Source: Phytohabitans houttuyneae
GTDB lineage: Bacteria; Actinomycetota; Actinomycetes; Mycobacteriales; Micromonosporaceae
Direction of reading: 5' to 3'
Assembly (NCBI RefSeq): GCF_011764425.1
Contig: NZ_BLPF01000001.1
Coordinates: 4,951,001 to 5,015,000 of the forward strand
DNA length: 64,000 bases
The notes under the pieces were generated by a model. The model was not told the origin of the DNA. It was given only the letters and a program-made list of their open reading frames with translations, and did no database searches. Shown one piece after another: positions 58,527 to 64,000 of this stretch (positions are counted from its first letter, which is position 1; the number at the start of each line of letters is the position of its first letter). The position numbers and the translations under genes were made by a program.

Positions 58527-61040
58527 TCAGAAGGCGCAGGCGATGACCAGCTCGGGCGTCCGGTCGGGCAGCAGGTCGAGCCGCTCGATGCGGCCGGCCG
58601 CCTTGAAGTCGCCGGCCACGCGCGACAGCCGGTCGAGCTGCTCCGCCGGGCCGAGCGCCTCGGCGAGTGGCACCTCCGCCCGCATCGACAGCCGCCGCTC
58701 GGACTTGGCCCGCCGCACCTGGGTCAGCGCCGCGCTGGCCACCTTGAGCAGCTCGGGGTCGCCGTCGCTCTTCAGCTCGTAGCGGGAGGGCCAGGGTGCG
58801 CGGTGCACCGAGCCGTACCGCCACCACGACCACACCTCCTCGGTCGCGTACGGCAGGAACGGCGCGAACAGCCGCAACTGCACCGAGAGCGCGGTCGCCA
58901 GCGCGGCGCGGGCGGAGTCGGCGCCGTCGCGTGAGCCGTACGCCCGCTCTTTGACCAGCTCGATGTAGTCGTCGCAGAACGTCCAGAAGAACGCCTCCGC
59001 CGCCTGCAGCGCACCGGTGTGGTCGTAGTCGTCGAGGGCCGCCGTGGCCGTGCGCAGCGCCCCGGCGAGGCCGGCCAGCATCGAGGCGTCCAGCTCCTCG
59101 GTCACCGGTGCTCGCAGCGCCTCCGCCGCGCCCAGCCCGAGGGCGAACTTGGACGCGTTGAGCAGCTTTGTCGCCAGCCGCCGGCCGACCTTGATCTGGC
59201 GCGGCTCGTAGGCGAGGTCGGTGCCGGGGCGGCCGCTCGCCGCCCAGTACCGGACCGCGTCGGCGCCGTGCTCTTCCAGCAGTGCCATCGGCGTGACCAC
59301 ATTGCCACGGGACTTGGACATCTTCTTGTGGTCGGGGTCGAGGATCCAGCCGGACTGGACAGTGGTGTGCCACGGAAGCACGCCCTGCTCCAGGTGGGCG
59401 CGGACCACGGAGGTGAACAGCCAGGTCCGGATGATCTCCTGCCCCTGCGGCCGCAGGTCCATCGGGAACACCCGCGCGAACAGGTCGGGATCCTCTTCCC
59501 ACCCTCCGATGATCTGGGGTGAAAGCGAGGAAGTAGCCCACGTGTCCATAACATCCGGATCGCCCACGAAACCGCCCGGGCGTCCCCTGTCTTCGGCGGT
59601 AAATCCGGCCGGAATGTCCGAAGATGGGTCGATCGGTAGCAGCGCCTCGCTGGGTGTGAGAGGGTGGTTGTGGTCCGGCTCGCCAGCGTCGTCGAGCCGG
59701 TACCAGACGGGGATCGGCACCCCGAAAAAGCGCTGGCGGCTGATCAGCCAGTCACCGTTGAGCCCACCCACCCAGTGTTCGTACCGGTGGCGCATGTGCT
59801 CCGGCACCCAGCGCAGCTCCCGCCCCCGCTCGAGCAGCGCGTCCCGGAGGCCGGGGTCGCGTCCGCCGTTGCGGATGTACCACTGGCGGGTCCCCACGAT
59901 CTCCAGCGGCTGCTCGCCGTTTTCGTAGAACTTCACCGGGTGGGTGATCGGCCGTGGCTCGCCGACGAGGTCTTCGCCGAGCAGCTCGACAACCGCCTTG
60001 CGGGCGGCCTTGACGGTGAGGCCGGCGAGCGGCGCGTAGGCATCGGCCGGCACGCCCGCCGGCGCTTCGGGCAGCAGCCGCCCGTCTCGCCCGATCACCA
60101 CGCGGGTGTCCAGCTGCAGCTCGCGCCACCAGGTCACGTCGGCAAGGTCGCCGAACGTGCACACCATCGCGATGCCGGTGCCCTTGGCCGGGTCGGCGAG
60201 CGGATGCGCACGCACCGGCACCTCGACACCGAACAGCGGCGTCCGGACCGTGCGGCCGACCAGCGGCGCGTACCGCTCGTCGGAGGGGTGGCACACCAGC
60301 GCCACGCAGGCCGGCAGCAGCTCGGGCCGGGTGGTCTCGATCAAGATCGGTGCGTCGCCGTGGAAGCGCAGCTTGTGGTACGCACCGGGCCGCTCGCGGT
60401 CCTCCAGCTCCGCCTGGGCCACCGCGGTGCGGAAGCCCACGTCCCACAGCGTCGGCGCCTCGGCGGTGTACGCCTCGCCCCGGGCCAGGTTGCGCAGGAA
60501 CGCCCGCTGCGACACGAGCCGGGCCCGGTGCCCGATCGTCGTGTACGTCAGCGACCAGTCCACCGACAGCCCCAACCGCCGCCACAACGCCTCGAACGCC
60601 TGCTCGTCCTCGGCCGTCAGCCGCTCACACAGCTCGATGAAGTTGCGCCGCGAGATGTTTTCCGGCTTTCCGCTGGGCGCCCACTCCGGGTCGTACGGCA
60701 GCGAGGGGTCGCAGCGCACCTGGAAGACGTTTTGCACGCGGCGCTCGGTCGGCAGGCCGTTGTCGTCCCAGCCCATCGGGTAGAACACCATCTTGCCGCG
60801 CATGCGCTGGAATCGGGCCACGAGGTCGGTGTGCGTGAACGAGAAGACGTGCCCCATGTGCAGCTCGCCCGATACGGTCGGCGGAGGCGTGTCGATCGCG
60901 TATACGTCCGAGCGGTCCTTCGACCGGTCAAACGCGTACGTGCCCTCCTCCTGCCAGCGGCGCGCCCACTTCTCCTCCAGCCCGTCCAGCGTGGGACGGT
61001 CCGGGAGACCGGGGCGCGCGGTCCGCACCGTATCAGTCAT
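58527..61040 (-). CDS. valS: Valyl-tRNA synthetase, archaeal/short type
   Basis: An 837-residue class I synthetase. The HIGH motif is PPPTVSGELHMGH (about 52-64), KMSKS is DHKKMSKSRGNVV, and an editing domain lies between. The N-terminal sequence DLVARFQRMRGKMVFYPMGWDDNGLPTERRVQN differs from the common bacterial type and resembles the archaeal/Rickettsia-like ValS; the C-terminal coiled-coil arm is short or missing. ATG 61040 has TACGCT 7 nt upstream (leaderless). Whether this is the only ValS cannot be seen from the window. Confidence 0.92.
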   Translation of the reverse strand: MTDTVRTARPGLPDRPTLDGLEEKWARRWQEEGTYAFDRSKDRSDVYAIDTPPPTVSGELHMGHVFSFTHTDLVARFQRMRGKMVFYPMGWDDNGLPTERRVQNVFQVRCDPSLPYDPEWAPSGKPENISRRNFIELCERLTAEDEQAFEALWRRLGLSVDWSLTYTTIGHRARLVSQRAFLRNLARGEAYTAEAPTLWDVGFRTAVAQAELEDRERPGAYHKLRFHGDAPILIETTRPELLPACVALVCHPSDERYAPLVGRTVRTPLFGVEVPVRAHPLADPAKGTGIAMVCTFGDLADVTWWRELQLDTRVVIGRDGRLLPEAPAGVPADAYAPLAGLTVKAARKAVVELLGEDLVGEPRPITHPVKFYENGEQPLEIVGTRQWYIRNGGRDPGLRDALLERGRELRWVPEHMRHRYEHWVGGLNGDWLISRQRFFGVPIPVWYRLDDAGEPDHNHPLTPSEALLPIDPSSDIPAGFTAEDRGRPGGFVGDPDVMDTWATSSLSPQIIGGWEEDPDLFARVFPMDLRPQGQEIIRTWLFTSVVRAHLEQGVLPWHTTVQSGWILDPDHKKMSKSRGNVVTPMALLEEHGADAVRYWAASGRPGTDLAYEPRQIKVGRRLATKLLNASKFALGLGAAEALRAPVTEELDASMLAGLAGALRTATAALDDYDHTGALQAAEAFFWTFCDDYIELVKERAYGSRDGADSARAALATALSVQLRLFAPFLPYATEEVWSWWRYGSVHRAPWPSRYELKSDGDPELLKVASAALTQVRRAKSERRLSMRAEVPLAEALGPAEQLDRLSRVAGDFKAAGRIERLDLLPDRTPELVIACAF

Positions 61041-61106
61041 GCCGTAGAGCGTACGTACGCCCGCGGCGGCGAGCACCGCGTTATCCCTCCGATCTGAAGC
61101 CCCTTT

Positions 61107-61164
61107 GAGCTACCGCGACGTCCGCGGTGGTCCAGACCGTCGCTCCCGCGGCCTCACCCTCCGC
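61107..61164 (+). repeat. Solo copy of the 58-bp end of the 709-bp element
   Basis: Matches the left end of the element at 28712-28769 at 56 of 58 bases, starting GAGCTACCGCGACGTCCGCG. No second inverted copy is near it within the window. The interval 61041-61257 has no gene. Confidence 0.75.
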
Positions 61165-61214
61165 CGTTGGCCGCGCGGGTGGAACGCTGCGCTCCACGTT
61201 TCCCCCGGGCCCGC

Positions 61215-61257
61215 GCATGCGGTCCGCGGCTGAAACGGACCGGGGCATATCGCTTTG
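61215..61257. repeat. Dispersed hairpin repeat, copy 2
   Basis: GCATGCGGTCCG...CGGACCGGGGCATATCGCTTTG resembles the element at 14973-15020. The stem here is 7 bp (61220-61226 with 61236-61242). It ends just before the stop codon of the ABC exporter gene and may terminate it. Confidence 0.6.
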
Positions 61258-63090
61258 TCAGATCAGGGACTCGCGCCACTGGCGGTGCAGGTCGGCGTAG
61301 CGGCCGCCGCCGGTGATGAGGGTGGCTGGGGGGCCGTCTTCGACGATGCGGCCGGCTTCGAGGACGAGCACGCGGTCGGCGATCTCCACTGTGGACAGGC
61401 GGTGGGCGATGACGAGGGCGGTGCGTTCGCGCAGGATGGTGCGGAGGGCGTGCTGGACGAGGCGTTCGCTGGGGACGTCGAGGGATGAGGTGGCCTCGTC
61501 GAGGATGAGGACGGTGGGGTCGGCGAGGAAGGCGCGGGCGAACGCGACGAGTTGGCGTTGCCCGGCGGAGAGGCGGCCGCCGCGGCGGTGTACGTCGGTG
61601 TCGTAGCCGTGTGGCAGGGCCTCGATGAAGGCGTGCGCGCCGATGGCGCGGGCGGCGTCGGCCACTTCGTCGTCGGTGGCGGTGGGTCGGCCGAAGCGGA
61701 TGTTGTCGGCGACGGTGCCGGAGAAGAGGTGGTTTTCCTGGGTGACCATGACGACGGCGCGGCGCAGGTCGGTGTCGTTGACGTCGCGCAGGTCGACGCC
61801 GTCGAGGGTGACGGTGCCGTCGACGGGGTCGTAGAAGCGGGCGACGAGCTTGGCGATCGTGGACTTGCCGGCGCCGGTGGCGCCGACGAGGGCGACGGTC
61901 TGGCCGGCCGGGATGTCCAGGTCGAGGGCGGGCAGGATCGGTTTGTCCGCGCGGTAGTGGAAGGTCACGGCGCGGAACTCGACGGCGCCACCGGCGTCGG
62001 CCGGCAGCGGGGTGGGCGTGGACGGTGGGGGGACCGAGGGCTTCTCGTCGAGTACACCGGCGAGTTTTTCCAGGGCGGCGGTGGCTGACTGGAGCGCGTT
62101 GTAGAACTGGCTGAGCTCCTGCATGGGTTCGAAGAAGCGGCGTAGGTAGAGCAGGAACGCGGCCAGGACGCCGATCTCGGTGTGGCCTTGCATGACCTGC
62201 CAGCCGCCGTAGGTGAGCACGGCGGCGATGGCGATGTTGCCGATGACCTTGATGCCGGGGGAGTAGATGGCGATGAGGCGGAAGGCGTGCAGGTTGGCGC
62301 GGCGGTAGTCGTCGTTGAGGTCTTCGAAGATCTGTTGGTTGCGTGGCTCGCGGCGGAATGCCTGTACGGCGCGGATGCCGCCGAGCGACTCGACGAAGTG
62401 GACGATGACGAGGGCGACGGCTTCGCGGGTGCGGCGGTACGCGCGGGCGGAGGCGCGGGCGAACCAGCGGGAGAGCCACAGCAGAAACGGGAAGGCCATG
62501 AGCGTGACGGCGGCGAGCGGGGCGTCGAGCCAGAGCAGGATGCCGGCGACGGAGAGCACGGAGAGGCCGGCGAGGACGAGGTCGTCGATGCCGCCGTCGA
62601 CGAGCTCGGCGATGGAGTCCATGTCGCTGGTGAGGCGGGCGACGACGCGGCCGGATGTGTAGCGCTCGTGGAAGTCGATGGAGAGGCGCTGGAAGTGGTC
62701 GTACACGCGCTGGCGCAGGTCGAGCAGGACGGCTTGGCCGATGCGGGCGGAGAGGATGAGGAAGCCGCGCTTGCCGAGGTATTCGCCGATGGCCGCGGCC
62801 AGGAACGCGGTGGCGATCACGATGAGCACGGTGGGGTCGCCGTCGTCCCGCAGGGGTGGGATGCCCTTGTCGATGCCGAGCATGACGAGGAAGGGGCCGG
62901 CCATGCCGGCGGCGTTTTGCAGCAGCAGCAGGCCGATGGCGAGCCCGAGCGCGCGGCGGTGCGGGCGGATCAGCGAGGCGAGCAGCACCCGGCTGCGGGC
63001 GCGCAGCCGCACCACCGAGCCGGTCTCCGCCAGGGTCTGATCCGCGGCCTGGTCCGCCGCCCGGCCGCGCCAGCTATCGGCTGACGACAC
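61258..63090 (-). CDS. ABC exporter half-transporter, membrane + ATPase fusion
   Basis: A 610-residue exporter: six-helix membrane domain (about 30-330, with [26 protein letters not shown]) and ATPase domain: Walker [14 protein letters not shown], signature [15 protein letters not shown], Walker [18 protein letters not shown] 63090 overlaps the preceding ABC gene by 17 bp; the open frame further upstream is a shadow of it. The two genes probably make a heterodimeric exporter. The signature LSAGQ differs from the canonical LSGGQ. Confidence 0.9.
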   Translation of the reverse strand: MSSADSWRGRAADQAADQTLAETGSVVRLRARSRVLLASLIRPHRRALGLAIGLLLLQNAAGMAGPFLVMLGIDKGIPPLRDDGDPTVLIVIATAFLAAAIGEYLGKRGFLILSARIGQAVLLDLRQRVYDHFQRLSIDFHERYTSGRVVARLTSDMDSIAELVDGGIDDLVLAGLSVLSVAGILLWLDAPLAAVTLMAFPFLLWLSRWFARASARAYRRTREAVALVIVHFVESLGGIRAVQAFRREPRNQQIFEDLNDDYRRANLHAFRLIAIYSPGIKVIGNIAIAAVLTYGGWQVMQGHTEIGVLAAFLLYLRRFFEPMQELSQFYNALQSATAALEKLAGVLDEKPSVPPPSTPTPLPADAGGAVEFRAVTFHYRADKPILPALDLDIPAGQTVALVGATGAGKSTIAKLVARFYDPVDGTVTLDGVDLRDVNDTDLRRAVVMVTQENHLFSGTVADNIRFGRPTATDDEVADAARAIGAHAFIEALPHGYDTDVHRRGGRLSAGQRQLVAFARAFLADPTVLILDEATSSLDVPSERLVQHALRTILRERTALVIAHRLSTVEIADRVLVLEAGRIVEDGPPATLITGGGRYADLHRQWRESLI

Positions 63091-64000
63091 CGCTTCGCTC
63101 CACGTCTCCGCCGGGGCCGGTAGCTCCCACGGCTTCGGCGGACAGGGCGGCGCGGTAGGCGGGCACGGTCTCGAGCAGCTCCGAGTGGGTGCCGACGGCG
63201 GTGATCTGGCCGTCGGCGAGAAGCGCCACCCGGTCGGCGAGGGCCACTGTGGACGGTCGGTGCACGACGAGCAGCGCGGTCGTGCCGTGCAGCACGCGGG
63301 CCAGCGCGTCCTCGACGAGCGCCTCGGTGTGCACGTCGAGCGCCGAGAGCGGATCGTCAAGCACCAGCACGCGCGGGCGGCCGATCACCGCGCGGGCCAG
63401 CGCGAGCCGCTGCCGCTGCCCACCGGACAGGGACAGGCCCTGCTCGCCGATGCGGGTGTCGAGGGCCCACGGCAGCTCGTACACAAACTCGGCCTGCGCC
63501 ACCCGCAGCGCCTCGTAAATCTCGTCGTCGGTGGTCTCGCGGCGGCCGAGGGTCAGGTTTTCCCGCACCGACATCGAGAAGAGCGTCGGATCTTCGAACG
63601 CCATGCCCACCAGACGCCGAAGCGAGCCGAGCTTGATGTCGCGGATGTCGCGCCCGTCGAGCGTGATCTGCCCGCCGGTGATGTCGTAGAGGCGCGGCAT
63701 CAGCGAGACGAGGCTCGTCTTTCCGCAGCCGGTCGTGCCGACGATGGCAAGCGTCTCGCCGGGACGCACGTCGAGGTCGATGCCGCGCAGGACCGGCGTG
63801 TCGGTGCCGGGATAGGTGAACGTCACCCCCTCGAACCGCACGTGCCCCGGGACTCGGTCACCGCGACCGCCCCATCACTGTCCACGATGGAGGGCGGGGT
63901 GTCGAGCACCTCGTGGATGCGGTCGGCGGCGGTCATCGCCTCCTGCGCGTTTGCGATGATCCAGCCCAGCGACTCGATCGGCCAGATCAGCATCAGCTGG
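63074..64000 (-). CDS. ABC exporter half-transporter, partial, apparent 1-nt deletion
   Basis: The C-terminal part of a membrane-ATPase exporter that continues past the window end. The segment 63850-64000 encodes the end of the membrane domain ([36 protein letters not shown]), and the ATPase domain follows in another frame from [13 protein letters not shown]. They join at a run of four C/G (63845-63848); five would restore the frame. Motifs: Walker [12 protein letters not shown], signature [16 protein letters not shown], Walker [15 protein letters not shown]. In Walker B, Asp replaces the usual catalytic Glu, so this site may be degenerate, as in many heterodimeric exporters. Confidence 0.85.

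Overview
The window is high-GC actinobacterial chromosome. The gene content (GTP-type PEP carboxykinase, class II FBPase next to a DUF4245 protein, the acc/pcc carboxylase set with an epsilon subunit, GuaB1-type GMP reductase, mycosin, PadR/DrrAB cassettes) and the many leaderless genes suggest Micromonosporaceae or a close relative. That placement is inference; no rRNA or tRNA gene is present to confirm it.

Layout. 0-3.1 kb: end of an alpha-E gene, a transglutaminase, and a short threonyl-tRNA synthetase behind what looks like a complete Thr attenuator (leaderless Thr-rich leader peptide, alternative hairpins, terminator). 3.1-8 kb: DrrAB-like ABC exporter with MarR, a TetR gene, and a MarR/MFS divergon with a perfect operator palindrome. 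8-30.4 kb: the conserved backbone guaB1, acyl-CoA carboxylase alpha (accA), O-methyltransferase, maf, accE, pccB, birA. It is interrupted by accessory blocks: PadR/DrrAB/MFS (11.2-14.9), a sigma factor with a putative anti-sigma protein and a low-GC mycosin cassette (16.5-20.6), and a Ser/Thr kinase, TPR protein, PGRP amidase, GH25 lysozyme and M50 protease block (21.3-26.7). 30.4-38.8 kb: PH-domain protein, two GtrA proteins with an ECF sigma factor, pckG, geranylgeranyl reductase, isoprenyl transferase, trehalose phosphatase. 38.8-41 kb: an XRE regulator with dyad operators, small unknown genes, and a gene-free stretch with four strong hairpins. 41-48.9 kb: PhoH2, transglycosylase-like protein, trypsin, rhomboid, flavin oxidoreductase, secreted GDPD-like protein, glpX, DUF4245. 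48.8-53 kb: a GntR-headed operon of two isochorismatase-type hydrolases and an NCS2-like permease, then an AtzH/HpxZ-like protein. 53-64 kb: xseB, xseA, ispH, rmuC, membrane proteins, an unusual valS, and two ABC exporter half-genes.

Three observations cut across the window. First, nine places in eight genes look like the loss of exactly one base, mostly in G/C runs; restoring one base each time gives a full-length family member, so these are most likely consensus errors rather than pseudogenes. Second, about twenty genes have a TAnnnT box 6-8 nt before the start codon and no Shine-Dalgarno sequence, so leaderless transcription appears to be a main mode here. Third, several dispersed repeat families occur: a 58-bp terminal repeat bounding a 709-bp palindromic element with a solo copy at 61.1 kb, a 168-bp MITE-like element, and a hairpin repeat at 15.0 and 61.2 kb. 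No CRISPR array, tRNA, rRNA or transposase gene was seen.
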